A DNA stretch of 64,000 nt, from positions 1 to 64,000 of the forward strand of contig VRZD01000012.1 of assembly GCA_016743235.1 (NCBI GenBank). Reading direction: 5' to 3'. The stretch comes from Pantanalinema sp. GBBB05 (lineage in GTDB: Bacteria > Cyanobacteriota > Cyanobacteriia > Leptolyngbyales > Leptolyngbyaceae). The notes under the pieces were generated by a model. It did no database searches. It had not been told where the DNA came from and saw nothing but the letters and a program-made list of their open reading frames with translations. This document shows, in pieces, positions 44,102-56,200 of this stretch. Both the position numbers and the translations under genes were made by a program. Every line of letters begins with the position of its first letter. The first letter of the stretch is position 1.

Positions 44102-46282
44102 TTATTTCTCAGTAAATGTCCAGACTCCATTCCAATTGGCGGGGATCCCTTGTTCCCGCAACTGGGCAATTCGCTGCAAGTATAAACTAGCCGTTTTATC
44201 TAATGGATTAATCGTTAGCACTTGCTCAAAGCACTGACGGGCGGCTAACCAATTGCCGTCGCGGTAATGCTGTACTCCTTGTTTAAACTCCGCCAATGTT
44301 TGCAATTTTAATTGGCGATTTGTTTCTACATCCGCCTCTAATACTTCGTAAATGGCGATCGCTTCACTGCGACCTTTGACAATCACCCGATCTAAAAACC
44401 GCAATAGGTAGCGATCGGGATCTGCCAACCGTTGTAATAGATCAGCAGAAATCAGCAGCGACACGCCGTAAAACTTGGTTAATCCTTCTAAGCGGGATGT
44501 GAGATTGACATTATCAGAGAGTGTATCGCCCTGGACCCGATTGTTTTCGCCTACCATTCCCACCATGACATGACCAAAGTGCAGTCCCATGCCGATCGCG
44601 ATCGGGAGTAAGCCTTGAGCTTCCCGCTCCTGGTTGTATTGTCGCAGTTGGCGAAATTGGGCAATCCCGGCTTGCACCGCATCATCCGCACGATCGGGAA
44701 ACACAGCCATCATGCCGTCGCCCATGAATTTGACCACAAACCCGTTGTAGTTGCGGATTTCAGGACTTACCCGTCCCAAATAGGCATTGATAAAATTGAA
44801 GCTCTCTTGGGGAGTCATTTGCTCTGCCATCGGCGTAAAGGAGCGAATGTCCGAAAACATCACGGCCATTTCTTTACTGGCATGATCCCCCAGTTCTACA
44901 TGTGTGACATCCGCTTTCTTCAAAAACTTGAGATACTCCGGCGGGAAAAATCGGGCAAAGGAGTTGCGTTGATGTTCCAGCGATTCAAAGGAGGTTTTCA
45001 GTTGGCGAGTCATGCTGTTAAACGAGCCTGCCAGATTTTCTAGCTCAATCACACTCGCAATACCCCCCGTGACTTGGACCGATTGATCAAAATCTCCATT
45101 AGCGACTGCCTGCGCTGCCTGATCCAGTCTGAGGATTTTGCCACTGATCCAGCGAGCGACGTAATATCCCCCCACGATCGCGGCGGCTAGCGCTAACAGG
45201 CACAGCAGCACAGTTGTCCGAGTATTGTTAATAATTTGCTGCATGAAATCTGATTCTGGCATGGCAACCACAATCAACCAAGTCAGCCCATGTTTATCGG
45301 TAAAGGGCGATACTTGCAAAAACTGGCGTTGTCCATCGGGGGTGAAAAATTCTAATTGATAGTCTTGCTGAATGGATTCCAATTTATTGAATTGCCGACT
45401 GAGAAAGGCAAAGCTCGATTGCATCAACGGGTTCTGGCTATCGATCGCCCGCACTCGCACTAAATCTGACTTGACTTTTTTCCATAACGGCTGATCCTTC
45501 AGCGACGTAGACACCAAATTGCCCGTCGGTTCGACAATATACACCTGCCCAGTGCGCCCAATTTTCAAGGTGCTGAGAAAGTCGCGAATCTGATTCAGGC
45601 TCATCTGGCAAGTCAGAATCCCAAGCAAATTGCCGTCGCGATCGTAGTAGGGATGCGTCGCATTCATTTGCAGCGTCGGATTCGTGACATTAATAAAAAT
45701 CTCACTCCAGGCCGGTTTCTGCGACCCTAAAATCGCGGTGTAAAACGGACGTTTCCGGACATCATAGTTCGGAATACTTTTGGCAAACCGTACCCGATTC
45801 CCGTTCTGATCGAGATCGTACAGATCCAAATTACCAGTACCAAAACTTAACTGCTCAGCCACCTGGGGGCGCTCCGCTGGCGACCAACGATTGATCCAAC
45901 CCACACGACTGTACTGCCCCTGTTCGTTGGCAAAGCCAACATAACCGATCGCTTGATACGTTAAGACCTGCCGCCAGAAATACGGTTCTGCTGCCGGAAT
46001 ATTTTGGAAATCGAGAATTCCTAGGTCGATCGCATCGGCATTTACCCGATTCACTAACGGTGGCACACTGACGTAGATTCTAATCCGATCGCGAACTCGC
46101 GCCGTGACTTCACTCCGTAACTGATGTGCCAGATCGGTTACCGCCTGTTGTCCACTCCGAAATGATAGCCACCCAACTAAACTCACTGCTGCCACAATTT
46201 GCACGACAAACGGCACCACTAGAGTTGTGCGTAAGCGGAACTGGCGTAGGGCCGTGCGAGTCACTCGCTGAGCAGTTTCCAT
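44102..46282 (-). CDS. Membrane class III adenylate/guanylate cyclase with Cache-like sensor
   Basis: A 726-residue receptor cyclase. It has an N-terminal helix (TTLVVPFVVQIVAAVSLVGWL), a periplasmic Cache-like sensor, a second helix, HAMP, and a class III catalytic domain with metal-binding MFSDIRSFTP and KFMGDGMMAVFPD. The specificity/transition region reads VQGDTLSDNVNLTSRLEG, longer than the usual GDTVN, with the catalytic Asn and Arg retained. A short C-terminal TPR-like segment (ARQCFEQVLTINP) follows. cAMP versus cGMP cannot be decided by eye. Confidence 0.9.
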   Translation of the reverse strand: METAQRVTRTALRQFRLRTTLVVPFVVQIVAAVSLVGWLSFRSGQQAVTDLAHQLRSEVTARVRDRIRIYVSVPPLVNRVNADAIDLGILDFQNIPAAEPYFWRQVLTYQAIGYVGFANEQGQYSRVGWINRWSPAERPQVAEQLSFGTGNLDLYDLDQNGNRVRFAKSIPNYDVRKRPFYTAILGSQKPAWSEIFINVTNPTLQMNATHPYYDRDGNLLGILTCQMSLNQIRDFLSTLKIGRTGQVYIVEPTGNLVSTSLKDQPLWKKVKSDLVRVRAIDSQNPLMQSSFAFLSRQFNKLESIQQDYQLEFFTPDGQRQFLQVSPFTDKHGLTWLIVVAMPESDFMQQIINNTRTTVLLCLLALAAAIVGGYYVARWISGKILRLDQAAQAVANGDFDQSVQVTGGIASVIELENLAGSFNSMTRQLKTSFESLEHQRNSFARFFPPEYLKFLKKADVTHVELGDHASKEMAVMFSDIRSFTPMAEQMTPQESFNFINAYLGRVSPEIRNYNGFVVKFMGDGMMAVFPDRADDAVQAGIAQFRQLRQYNQEREAQGLLPIAIGMGLHFGHVMVGMVGENNRVQGDTLSDNVNLTSRLEGLTKFYGVSLLISADLLQRLADPDRYLLRFLDRVIVKGRSEAIAIYEVLEADVETNRQLKLQTLAEFKQGVQHYRDGNWLAARQCFEQVLTINPLDKTASLYLQRIAQLREQGIPANWNGVWTFTEK

Positions 46283-46543
46283 AGAAGCAATTAGAGCCGT
46301 AATGTGACGAGTTAATGAATAGGAGCAGTCAATCCGGTAGATGAGATGATGCCCGATGGGGCTTGACGATCGAGATGATGCTGGCGATCGGACTTATTAT
46401 GCCCACCAACTTACCCTCAAGAGTAAGCTGTCTATGCAACAAAAACCATGATCTACCCAGGTTTGCGGATCGGCGCTTAAAGGCGAGAATGGATCAAGGC
46501 AATTCTGCCTATTCGTTAAACGTTTACCCGTCACCTTTGGTTT

Positions 46544-47992
46544 ATGACTGTTCGTGTTCGCATTGCTCCCAGTCCGACTGGAAATTTGCACATCGGCACC
46601 GCCCGGACTGCGGTGTTTAACTGGCTATTTGCCCGTCATCATGGCGGCAAATTCATCCTCCGGATCGAAGACACTGACCTAGAGCGATCGCGCCCCGAAT
46701 ACACGGATAACATCCTGGAAGGGCTGACCTGGCTAGGGCTGACCTGGGATGAAGGACCAATCTATCAAACCCAACGATTTGATATCTATCGCGAGAAAAT
46801 CCAAACGTTGCTCGATCAAGGGTTGGCTTACCGCGCCTACGATACTCCAGAAGAACTGGAGGCGATGCGGGAAGCTCAGAAATCCAGTGGTCAGGCTCCC
46901 CGCTACGACAATCGCCATCGTAATCTGACTTCTGAACAACAAGCCGCCTTTGAAGCAGAAGGCAGAACGGCAGTGATTCGCTTCAAAATTGACGACGATC
47001 GCGAAATAGCCTGGAATGATTTAGTCCGGGGCACTGTCACCTGGAAAGGTCGAGATTTAGGTGGGGACATGGTGATCGCCAGAGCCGCCTCTGCTAGTGA
47101 CATCGGGCAACCCCTGTATAACTTTGTGGTGGTGGTCGATGACATTGATATGCAGATCAGCCATGTAATCCGGGGTGAGGATCACATTGGCAATACGCCC
47201 AAGCAAATTCTGCTGTATGAAGCCTTAGGCGCCACTGTGCCTCAATTTGGTCACACGCCATTAATTCTGAACCAAGCGGGAGCCAAACTCTCCAAGCGGG
47301 ATGGCGTTACCTCCATTTCCGACTTCCGCCGTATGGGCTACACGCCTGAAGCGATCGGCAACTACATGACGCTGCTGGGTTGGTCGCCCCCCGAAGGCAT
47401 GACCGAAATTTTCAACTTATCGGAAGCGGCGCAAGCCTTCAGCTTCGATCGCGTCAACAAAGCCGGAGCCAAATTCGATTGGGACAAGCTGAATTGGCTG
47501 AATAGCCAGTATCTCCATAAGATGCCGATCGATCAGCTCACCGATTTACTGATTCCCTACTGGCAAGCAGCAAGCTTCAAAACAGATTGGACAGCCCAAC
47601 GTCCCTGGCTAGAACAATTGACGGCATTGATTGCGCCTAGCCTGACCCGCTTAGAAGATGCGGTAGCTATGAGCCGCTATTTGTTCATTCCGAAGGTGGA
47701 GTTTACCGAAGAGGCTACTAAGAAACTGCAACAGGACGGATCAGGTGCGATCGTGCAAGGCATCCTGGCGGCAACACAACAGCAAGAGTCCCTGGACGAA
47801 ACCAGTGCTGCCAACCTCTTGAAGCAAGTGGCTAAGGATTTGGGACGGAAGGAAGGTCAACTGAAACCGATTCTCCGGGTTGCTTTGACGGGTGATACCC
47901 GTGGACCGGATTTGATCCAATCCTGGTTACTGCTGCATCAAAAAGGCTGGGATCGCGATCGGTTACAAAACGCCCTGGTCGTAGCAAAATAA
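46544..47992 (+). CDS. gltX: Glutamyl-tRNA synthetase
   Basis: Class I aminoacyl-tRNA synthetase, 482 residues, charging tRNA-Glu and, in cyanobacteria, mischarging tRNA-Gln for amidotransfer; the Glu-tRNA also feeds tetrapyrrole synthesis. It has the HIGH-type [14 protein letters not shown], the KMSKS-type [11 protein letters not shown] and the C-terminal anticodon-binding domain. Length is typical. Divergent from the cyclase gene. Confidence 0.98.
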   Translation: MTVRVRIAPSPTGNLHIGTARTAVFNWLFARHHGGKFILRIEDTDLERSRPEYTDNILEGLTWLGLTWDEGPIYQTQRFDIYREKIQTLLDQGLAYRAYDTPEELEAMREAQKSSGQAPRYDNRHRNLTSEQQAAFEAEGRTAVIRFKIDDDREIAWNDLVRGTVTWKGRDLGGDMVIARAASASDIGQPLYNFVVVVDDIDMQISHVIRGEDHIGNTPKQILLYEALGATVPQFGHTPLILNQAGAKLSKRDGVTSISDFRRMGYTPEAIGNYMTLLGWSPPEGMTEIFNLSEAAQAFSFDRVNKAGAKFDWDKLNWLNSQYLHKMPIDQLTDLLIPYWQAASFKTDWTAQRPWLEQLTALIAPSLTRLEDAVAMSRYLFIPKVEFTEEATKKLQQDGSGAIVQGILAATQQQESLDETSAANLLKQVAKDLGRKEGQLKPILRVALTGDTRGPDLIQSWLLLHQKGWDRDRLQNALVVAK

Positions 47993-48081
47993 GGACTAGG
48001 AACCCTGAGACTGCAACATTACTGGAACTCTGCGGTTTTACCAACGTCATCTATTCACATACAGTCAACTGTGCATGAGTC

Positions 48082-48582
48082 ATGGTCACAATGAATCATA
48101 TTAGATTCACTATCCGCCGATCGCAGCCGTGGCTAGCGATCGCTGCAATCGCACTTTTCACCAGTCTTGCCACCCAGTCTCAGGTTGCTCTCTCCCAACC
48201 CGCCAAGGTGACGATCGCGCCACAATTTTCTCCCAATCCGCTACAAGTCGAAGGAGTTGGTGGGGGCGATGTTGCCGCTAGCACGATCGTGGGCACAAGT
48301 GCTACTCAAACTGGTCCTTGCTCGGGATTTGTGAATACCAACCCCGACCACGTGCTAAAACTCACCAAGTTCTTCAACTCTCTTAACCTGCAAGTCGAGA
48401 GCGATGAGGATACTGCCTTAATTATCAAAGGTCCGGGTGGAGTGTGGTGCAATGACGATTTTGATGGCAAAAACCCTGGTATTTCTGGGCAGTGGCAAGC
48501 AGGGGACTATGCGATCTGGGTCAGTTCCTATAGAAAAAATCACTCGCCCAACTATACCCTGCGGGTGAGAGAAGACCGCTAA
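48082..48582 (+). CDS. Exported protein of unknown function
   Basis: A 166-residue protein with an N-terminal signal (AIAALFTSLATQSQVALS). The mature part has FVNTNPDHVLKL, VESDEDTALIIKGPGGVWCNDDFDG and WQAGDYAIWVSSYRKN, phrases like those in cyanobacterial periplasmic proteins with a small beta-sandwich that could bind calcium or sugar. No family name recognised. It follows gltX by 89 bases. Confidence 0.72.
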   Translation: MVTMNHIRFTIRRSQPWLAIAAIALFTSLATQSQVALSQPAKVTIAPQFSPNPLQVEGVGGGDVAASTIVGTSATQTGPCSGFVNTNPDHVLKLTKFFNSLNLQVESDEDTALIIKGPGGVWCNDDFDGKNPGISGQWQAGDYAIWVSSYRKNHSPNYTLRVREDR

Positions 48583-48978
48583 CCAGCACTAATTCTGAGA
48601 AAGCTGAAGCATAAATTTTGTCTGAAGGGTGAGTGAACTTGCCCTTTGCTGTTTGGGCATGGAATCCCCTGCCCTTTGACAATTACTGCATCTTTATCCC
48701 CTCTCGTTGTCCTAATTTCCCCTAGCCCCTTCGCTGCTACCTCTTCACCTACAAGTTGCTCTGATCCTGATAATTACGTTACATTTAATTAACATTACTC
48801 TTTCAGCTTGATCCTCTTGTTGTATGGGAGTTTCTACTCACCGCAGAGGAGTGATTCGCCAGGAAGATGGTGACGGAAAACAGCTAGAGCTATTGCTTTA
48901 GTTGCAAGATGTCGCTTCATAGCGATTCATATCTTAAAGAGATTTATTCTTGTCGCAGCATCGAGGGGACGCTCGTTT
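48583..48978. other. Spacer before ftsH
   Basis: No gene seen. AAGGGTGAG/CTTGCCCTT at 48625-48646 forms a GU-containing hairpin and may terminate the upstream gene. Around 48660-48760 the + strand is C-rich. GAGGGG precedes ftsH. Confidence 0.45.
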
Positions 48979-50865
48979 ATGAAACTTTCTTGGAGAACAG
49001 TTCTGCTATGGGCGCTGCCAGCCCTGGTTATCGGGTTTTTTCTCTGGCAGGGGTCATTTGCCGCCACTCCAATGAGTATGAGCAGAAATACTGCTAGCAC
49101 TCGCATGACCTATGGTCGGTTTTTAGAATATTTAGAAACCGATCGTGTGGTTAGCGTTGACCTGTACGACGGCGGTCGCACCGCGATCGTGGAAGCCGTT
49201 GATCCAGAGTTAGATAATCGGCTGCAACGCCTCCGAGTTGATCTGCCCGGCAATTCTCCGGAAGTGGTTTCTAAACTCAGGGACGCGGGAATTAGCTTCG
49301 ATTCCCATCCTGCCCGGAATGATGGCGCCATCTGGGGACTGCTGGGTAATTTGATTTTCCCGATTCTACTGATTGGTGGTTTGTTCTTTTTGTTCCGGCG
49401 ATCGGGCAACGTCCCCGGTGGTCCCGGTCAAGCGATGAACTTTGGTAAGTCTCGCGCTCGGTTCCAGATGGAAGCTAAAACCGGTGTGATGTTTGATGAT
49501 GTCGCCGGAATTGAAGAAGCCAAAGAAGAACTGCAAGAAGTCGTCACCTTCCTGAAAAAACCAGAACGCTTTACGGCGGTTGGGGCACGGATTCCTAAAG
49601 GAGTTCTATTAGTTGGCCCACCAGGAACTGGGAAAACCTTACTCGCAAAAGCGATCGCGGGTGAAGCGGGTGTGCCCTTCTTCAGTATCTCCGGTTCTGA
49701 ATTTGTGGAAATGTTTGTTGGGGTAGGTGCGTCTCGCGTTCGGGATTTGTTCAAGAAAGCCAAAGAAAACGCGCCCTGTATCATCTTCATCGATGAAATT
49801 GATGCCGTGGGTCGGCAACGGGGTGCTGGTATCGGTGGCGGTAACGATGAACGGGAACAAACCCTGAACCAATTACTGACCGAAATGGATGGTTTCGAGG
49901 GCAACACTGGCATTATCGTGATTGCCGCGACTAACCGTCCCGATGTACTGGATGCGGCTCTCCTGCGTCCGGGTCGCTTCGATCGCCAGATTACGGTCGA
50001 TGTGCCCGACATCAAAGGTCGTTTAGATGTGCTAAAAGTGCACTCTCGCAACAAAAAGCTGGCCCCCGAAATTTCGCTAGAAGCGATCGCCCGACGGACT
50101 CCCGGCTTTTCTGGTGCCGATCTAGCCAACTTGTTGAACGAAGCGGCAATTCTGACTGCCCGTCGTCGCAAGGAAGCGATCACGATGCTGGAAATCGATG
50201 ATGCGGTCGATCGCGTAATCGCTGGGATGGAAGGGACGCCATTGGTGGATAGCAAGAGTAAGCGCTTGATTGCCTACCATGAAATTGGGCACGCGATCGT
50301 GGGTACGCTGCTGAAGGAACATGATCCGGTGCAAAAAGTCACCCTGGTGCCCCGTGGGCAAGCCCGTGGTTTAACCTGGTTTACTCCTAATGAAGAACAA
50401 AGCTTGATCTCCAGAGCCCAAATCCTGGCTCGGATCACTGGGGCGTTAGGCGGTCGGGCGGCTGAAGAGGTTGTGTTTGGTGATGCCGAAGTTACAACTG
50501 GAGCAGGTAACGACCTGCAACAGGTCAGCAACATGGCGCGGCAAATGGTGACTCGTTTCGGTATGTCCGATTTAGGACCGTTGTCGCTGGAAGGGCAATC
50601 GTCTGAAGTGTTCTTGGGTCGCGATTTGATGGTGCGATCGGAATATTCGGAAGAAATTTCGGCACGGATTGATGCTCAAGTCCGTTCGATCGTCGAACAT
50701 TGTTACGACATGGCTCGCGCCTATATTCGCGATAACCGGACGGTGATTGACCGTTTAGTGGATCTGTTAATTGAACGCGAAACGATCGATGGCGAAGAGT
50801 TTCGCCGAATCGTGGCTGAGTATACAGATATACCTGAGAAAGAGCAGTATGTTCCTCAGATATAG
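48979..50865 (+). CDS. ftsH: ATP-dependent zinc metalloprotease FtsH (FtsH2-like)
   Basis: Thylakoid/plasma-membrane AAA protease; FtsH2-type members remove damaged D1 during photosystem II repair. The 628 residues have two N-terminal helices (7-24 and 118-139), Walker A GPPGTGKT (213-220), Walker [12 protein letters not shown], the [23 protein letters not shown] and the zinc site HEIGH (434-438). The [23 protein letters not shown] segment matches cyanobacterial FtsH2. A clear terminator follows. Confidence 0.97.
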   Translation: MKLSWRTVLLWALPALVIGFFLWQGSFAATPMSMSRNTASTRMTYGRFLEYLETDRVVSVDLYDGGRTAIVEAVDPELDNRLQRLRVDLPGNSPEVVSKLRDAGISFDSHPARNDGAIWGLLGNLIFPILLIGGLFFLFRRSGNVPGGPGQAMNFGKSRARFQMEAKTGVMFDDVAGIEEAKEELQEVVTFLKKPERFTAVGARIPKGVLLVGPPGTGKTLLAKAIAGEAGVPFFSISGSEFVEMFVGVGASRVRDLFKKAKENAPCIIFIDEIDAVGRQRGAGIGGGNDEREQTLNQLLTEMDGFEGNTGIIVIAATNRPDVLDAALLRPGRFDRQITVDVPDIKGRLDVLKVHSRNKKLAPEISLEAIARRTPGFSGADLANLLNEAAILTARRRKEAITMLEIDDAVDRVIAGMEGTPLVDSKSKRLIAYHEIGHAIVGTLLKEHDPVQKVTLVPRGQARGLTWFTPNEEQSLISRAQILARITGALGGRAAEEVVFGDAEVTTGAGNDLQQVSNMARQMVTRFGMSDLGPLSLEGQSSEVFLGRDLMVRSEYSEEISARIDAQVRSIVEHCYDMARAYIRDNRTVIDRLVDLLIERETIDGEEFRRIVAEYTDIPEKEQYVPQI

Positions 50866-50889
50866 TCTCGAAACTCTCAGTAAGTAGAC

Positions 50890-50922
50890 AAACGGGGATG
50901 ACGGCACCTCATCCCCGTTTTT
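50890..50922 (+). terminator. Terminator of ftsH
   Basis: AACGGGGATGA pairs with TCATCCCCGTT, followed by TTTTT. It also lies at the 3' end of the convergent gene at 50933. Confidence 0.9.
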
Positions 50923-50932
50923 ATGGCAAAAA

Positions 50933-51598
50933 TTACAGCTGATTGGATACTGGCAGACAACGGCGACTTGACTGATCACGGCTGACCAAATTCTTGGGCA
51001 GCAACGGATTGAGTGGACTACCCAACTCTTTTTGCCGCAAAATCTGATTATCTTTACCCAGAATCCGCAACTCGCAAATATCCGTGGCACCCGGAGCGAG
51101 TAGGGCGAAGGAGCCAGTTACCGTAAATTGTCGCAAGACGGTGCCATTGTTAAATGTGGCTTCTACCGCTTTAACTTTAGGAGCCAAGACTTGGCCATAC
51201 AGAATCGTATAGCGATCGCCCTCTCGGCTCTGCGATCGACTAATCCCATATTCAATTAATTTTTCGGGTGATGTGGGCGTACTGCCTGTGCCATAGCTAT
51301 CACTACTGCTAACATGCCAGCTCATGCCATTGCGCTGGACAACCTGATGTCCAAACACTCGCTGCATAGATGACTTGCCATCTTGAGTAGGGCAAAGAGC
51401 ACTGTATAGCACGACCATCCCCTTCGACCAGCGATGAGTACTCAGGACTTGGAACCCCTTCGCTGTCGTATGATCCAGGGTTGGACAGGAGACATTTTGA
51501 TAAACTACACCGTTGGGATCATCGGCTAACAGCACGAGGGTATAGCCAACCGCGACCAGTGAGACCAGTCCGACTAAGCAGGGTAGCCAGCGTTTCAT
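50933..51598 (-). CDS. Membrane-anchored hypothetical protein
   Basis: A 221-residue protein with an N-terminal helix (WLPCLVGLVSLVAVGYTLVLL) and a soluble exported remainder. No recognised family; the body is beta-rich in appearance (MVVLYSALCPTQ, YTILYGQVLAPKVKAVEATF). It converges with ftsH and precedes a VOC-type gene divergently placed in the same strand block. Confidence 0.65.
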   Translation of the reverse strand: MKRWLPCLVGLVSLVAVGYTLVLLADDPNGVVYQNVSCPTLDHTTAKGFQVLSTHRWSKGMVVLYSALCPTQDGKSSMQRVFGHQVVQRNGMSWHVSSSDSYGTGSTPTSPEKLIEYGISRSQSREGDRYTILYGQVLAPKVKAVEATFNNGTVLRQFTVTGSFALLAPGATDICELRILGKDNQILRQKELGSPLNPLLPKNLVSRDQSSRRCLPVSNQL

Positions 51599-51687
51599 TG
51601 GTTATTGCTTACAACAGCTTGCTTTAAGGACTTATTGCAGTCTGCCCCGATCCTAAAGAGAAGTTATCTTAGTGCTGAGAGAATTAA

Positions 51688-52194
51688 TCAATTTTTAATC
51701 GGTTCTGGGTCGCAGCGAATTTCCAGCAGAAATCCATCTGGGTCATAGAAATAAATCCCCCGCCCGGTAGGACGGCTGACTGGACCATGATCAATCCGAA
51801 CGTCATGGTGGTGTAACACCGCGATCGCGTGATCAAATGCCGCTGGCTCAATATCAAATGCTAAATGATTGGCGCGGGTAAATTGCTGACTCGGATCCGG
51901 ATCCGGTGGGGCTAAATCGGGTTCCCAAAACAGATCCAAGATGGTGCCATCGGGGGTGACAAAGTTAGCCACCTTCCCAGTTGCCACCAGTTCCGTCAAG
52001 GTGGCTGGTACTTCATCCCCCGTTAGTTCATGCAACCCCAGGATATTGCCATAGAAATGCCGGGATGCCTGCATATCCTGCACATTCAGGGCAATATGAT
52101 GGACTCGGCGCAAAGTGCCGATCGCTAACCTGTTAGCCCCATTGGGATTAGTCTTTATCGATTCTGCGGGAGTTAATCCAGCCTTCCTGACCAT
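51688..52194 (-). CDS. VOC (glyoxalase/bleomycin-resistance fold) family protein
   Basis: Vicinal-oxygen-chelate fold enzyme or binder; substrate unknown. The 168-residue frame contains RRVHHIALNVQDMQASRHFYGNIL, NHLAFDIEPAAFDHAIAVL and GRGIYFYDPDGFLLEIRCDP, two betaalphabetabetabeta modules. Written this way it overlaps the upstream SH3 gene by 47 bases; a TTG at about 52113 is an alternative start just before the fold. Translational coupling is possible. Confidence 0.85.
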   Translation of the reverse strand: MVRKAGLTPAESIKTNPNGANRLAIGTLRRVHHIALNVQDMQASRHFYGNILGLHELTGDEVPATLTELVATGKVANFVTPDGTILDLFWEPDLAPPDPDPSQQFTRANHLAFDIEPAAFDHAIAVLHHHDVRIDHGPVSRPTGRGIYFYDPDGFLLEIRCDPEPIKN

Positions 52195-52990
52195 TGCTAC
52201 CTCGAATCAGTGACCAGTTATTCCCCTCATTATCTTTGTAGGTTCGCCGAACTGTCACCCGTTCACCGCCAGCAACCGTTGCCACTTGAGTTCCAGCATT
52301 CCGACCTTTAGACGGACGGTTGAGCAACTCCAATGTGCCACCCGGTTCGACCTTAGCCCGATATGGACGGACTTCCTTACCCCAGTTGTACTCCACTTGC
52401 GAGGACGATCCCTGTTCTTCCTGAAGGCGACGAGAATTGATCCAACCTTCCTGTCCATTTGCCCCCGTCACTAATGCCCAGGTGGTATCACTATCCGCCC
52501 GATACAGCCGCGTTACCCTGACCAGTTCGCCGCCCTGCACTTTCGCAATTTCATACCCCTTATCTTTGCCCTTAGTTGGTCGGTTCAGCAATTCCAATGG
52601 CACATTGCCTTCGACTCGGGCACGGAAGGGACGGACTTCATTGCCCCAGTTTTCTTCCACATCGGAATAGAAGTTACCACCTGTCGTGTTGGTCTTCTGG
52701 TAATTCAGCACTCGGGCATTGCGATTAACGGTACAGTAACCAGAAACACGCCGATCGTTAATTCGCCAGTTTACTGTCGCCGTGCCATTACGCTCGACTC
52801 GCCCCAGTGCCACCTCAATGTCATCGGGATCAACCCGATTAAACTCAGGGACCGATCGCGTTAAATAGGTTTTACAGGCTTGTTGCTGTTCTGCTAAACG
52901 CGCTGTTTCTTCAAAACTCTGAGCCTGGGTACTGGTGGCTAACGTAACGCTCGATAAGGTGATGAGTGTACTCAGTAGAATCCGTTTCAT
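52148..52990 (-). CDS. Exported protein with two SH3-type modules
   Basis: A 280-residue protein with a signal peptide (STLITLSSVTLATSTQA). An N-terminal domain (25-105) with paired Cys is followed by two near-identical SH3-like repeats, both starting YNWG/ENWGNEVRPFRARVEGN and ending WINSRR. The repeats differ enough to indicate old duplication. It may bind peptidoglycan. It overlaps the VOC-type gene downstream. Confidence 0.82.
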   Translation of the reverse strand: MKRILLSTLITLSSVTLATSTQAQSFEETARLAEQQQACKTYLTRSVPEFNRVDPDDIEVALGRVERNGTATVNWRINDRRVSGYCTVNRNARVLNYQKTNTTGGNFYSDVEENWGNEVRPFRARVEGNVPLELLNRPTKGKDKGYEIAKVQGGELVRVTRLYRADSDTTWALVTGANGQEGWINSRRLQEEQGSSSQVEYNWGKEVRPYRAKVEPGGTLELLNRPSKGRNAGTQVATVAGGERVTVRRTYKDNEGNNWSLIRGSNGQEGWINSRRIDKD

Positions 52991-53238
52991 AGGTGCATAT
53001 CCTAAACGCTAATCCTTAAATCAGCCGAGATGACCTGAAAGCCATGCCCGAACGGCACAACACTTACACACTATAGAAGTGCTGTAGAGAAGATAGTTGG
53101 TTTTATTGTCTAAGAAAGAAATAGACGGAATTGATTGATATTTGTTCCCTCTAACTTGAGTTGAGATGTATAGCCACTCCAGGATGTCGATTCCTTCCAG
53201 TAGCTGTTACATACTAAGTAAAAGTTCTCCTCCTGTAT

Positions 53239-56200
53239 ATGCCATTGCCTCGCCTCCTGCAACCCTTTCAGGTTGACCCAGTTAAGATTCCACTGCGATG
53301 GCTTCTGGTAATTCCCTTTGTGTTGCAAACCGTAGGAGCAACCGCGATCGTCGGTTATTTTGCTTACCGTAGCGGTCAACGAGCCGTTGAGAATCTTGCC
53401 TATCAGCTCTTGCAACAAACTTCAGCTCGCGTCAGCGATCGCCTCACAAGTTTTTTGCAGCCTTCTCAGCAAGTGACTGCCACCAACCGTTTACTTGTAG
53501 AGCAGGGCACCCTCAATCTCAGTCATCATGAACAACTACGGCAGCATCTCTGGCAACAGATGCTGGTAAACCCCTCCCTACTCGGCAACGGCTTTTGGAG
53601 CGAAGCTGGAAGTGGCACAAACTACCTGAAAATGAGTTCTGAAGCTGCCCGTCAGCTATCGGAACAAGTCTCGCAACAACCCATTCCCCCTAACACCATT
53701 TTATTAAGTGAAATTAAGCCTAATCGGCGGCAATTTTTTGGGATTGATGCTCAAGGTAGAGCGGGCAAATTACTTTACCAAATCCAGGATGATTTTCGGA
53801 CAGTTACCTGGTACCGTCATGCCAAAAACCTGAGTCACCAAGGTTGGACGCCCGTATCGCTTGCTCGGATTATTCCGTTGTTACAAACCCTAGCCATTGC
53901 CCCGGTCTATAACGCTGCCGGCAAATTGCAGGGGTTCTTCGTTGCCAACTATTTTTTGTCCGAGATTAGTTTGTTTCTCAACCAGATGCAGTTCTCCCCT
54001 TCAGGGCAAGTGTTCATTATGGAGCGATCGGGGGAACTGGTTGCCACATCCATCAAGGCGGAGGCTTCATGTCTGCGGCAGTTTAATGGCAAACCAACCC
54101 GGATTGCTGCCGTCAATAGCCAAGATTTACGCATACGCGCCGTCGCTCAACACCTCCTCCAGAGGTTTGGTCGCTCTCATCAGCTTCAGACCCCTCAACA
54201 GCTGAGCTTAATGATTCAGGAGCAACGACAGTTTGTGCAAGTCACACCCTATCAAGATGGCTATGGATTGGACTGGCTGGTAGTGACTGTTGTGCCCGAA
54301 TCTGATTTCATGGCTGAGATTCAGGTTCAAACGGGGTGGACAATCGTACTCTGCTGGGGCACCTTGTTTGCCACGATCGCGCTGGGGTTGTTTGTTGCCA
54401 AGCGCATTACCGATCCGTTACAGCAATTAAATTGCTTGGCTCGGCAAATTAGTCAAAATCACCTCGCTCCGCAGATTCGTGTCAGTGGGTTAGGCGAAGT
54501 GAGACAGCTTGCTCAGACCTTTCAACAGATGGCTGAACAAATGCAACTGTCCTGGCAATTACGCCGTCACTACGAGCAAGAACTCCAACAACAAGTAGCG
54601 GAACGTACTGCCGAACTGGCTCAAGTCAAAGATTTGTGGGAAGCCATTTTTAGCGAATCTGCTGACGCGCTCTTTTTGGTTGATTCGACCTCAACCGCTC
54701 GAATTTTGGATTGTAATCAACGAGCGGTGGAATTGTTTGAGGTAGCTAGCAAAGCGGAACTGGTTGGCATGCGAGGGTCAATGCTACAAAAGCAGCCCTA
54801 CACCGATGCCGAAATGGCTGAAATTATGGCAACACTAACCCAGATCGGAGTTTGGAGCCGGGAGATTGAATACGTTACCAAAACGGGTCAAACATTTTGG
54901 GGCAATCTCGCCATTAAACCTATCTCTGTTGCCGGGCAAACCATCCAACTCGTGCGGTTGACGGATATTAGCGATCGCAAAACCACTGAAACCGCGCTTC
55001 AACACTATGAGCGCATTGTTTCTGCTACCACTGATGGGATTGCTCTAGTCGATCGCAACTACTGTTACCAGATTGTGAACCAGACCTATCTCAAATGGCA
55101 TAACCAATCGATTACGGGGGTTGTGGGTCATTCGATTAGCGACATTTTAGGAGAAACCATCTTTCAAACCGTGGTGCGCTCCCAGTTCGATCGCTGCTTG
55201 GCGGGAGAAACGATCGAGTATAGCGGCTGGTTCAATCTACCCAGTCTGGGACGACAGTTTCTCAGCGTCACTTATGTACCCTATCTGGATGTCGATCAGT
55301 CGATTTCTGGTGTAGTCGTCAGCCTCCGCAACATTACCCCTCTGAAGCAGGCAGAACTAGCACTACGTCAGAGTGAGCAGAAGTTTAGAGGCGCCTTCGA
55401 CACCATTTCTACAGGTATGGCACTGGTGTCTCCCGCTGGGGGTTTTTTGGAAGTGAATACTGCCCTCTGTCAGATGTTGGGCTACTCAGAAGTTGAATTA
55501 CTGCAACGTCGCTTAGAGGATATTGAGCATCCCGACGATCGCCGCAATACCGACTGGGTCGAACCCCTCTTTGCTGGGCAGGCGTCCGCGTACCAAACGG
55601 AACAGCGGTTTTTAACCAAGCATGGGCAAACTCTCTGGGGCTTGATGAATCTGGCTGTGATGCAAGATGCTCAGACCAGTTCCCTATATCTGATTGTGCA
55701 AATCGCCAATATTAGCGATCGGCACAAACTTGATGAAATGAAAGATGAATTTATTTCTGTCGTTAGCCATGAATTACGCACCCCACTCACCTCAATTCGT
55801 GGTTCTCTGGGGATTCTGGAGACGGGCATTCTCAGCGATGAACCAGACACAGCGCAACGGATGCTACAAGTTGCTCTCAAAAGCACCGATCGCTTAGTCC
55901 GGCTGGTCAACGATATTTTGACCTTGGAACGGTTAGAGTCTGGCAAAGTGCCGTTGGAGCTAGAAACTTGTGCCGTCAGCGATTTAATGGAACAAGCTAT
56001 AGAGTCAGTTTGCTTGCTGAGCGATAGCGCCAATATTACCCTCGATTGGACTCCAGTTTCAGCTTTAGTCAACGTTGTCCCCGACGCGATCGTGCAGACC
56101 CTGACCAATCTTCTCAGTAATGCGATCAAATTCTCCCTCGCGACCAGTACTGTTTGGCTAACCGCAACCGTTGTGGAGCAGGAGCAGGCAAACCAGGGTC

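Noticed and set aside
49428..50255. 275-residue minus-strand frame inside ftsH
   Set aside because: Antisense to the conserved AAA/protease core; Ser/Arg-rich shadow composition.
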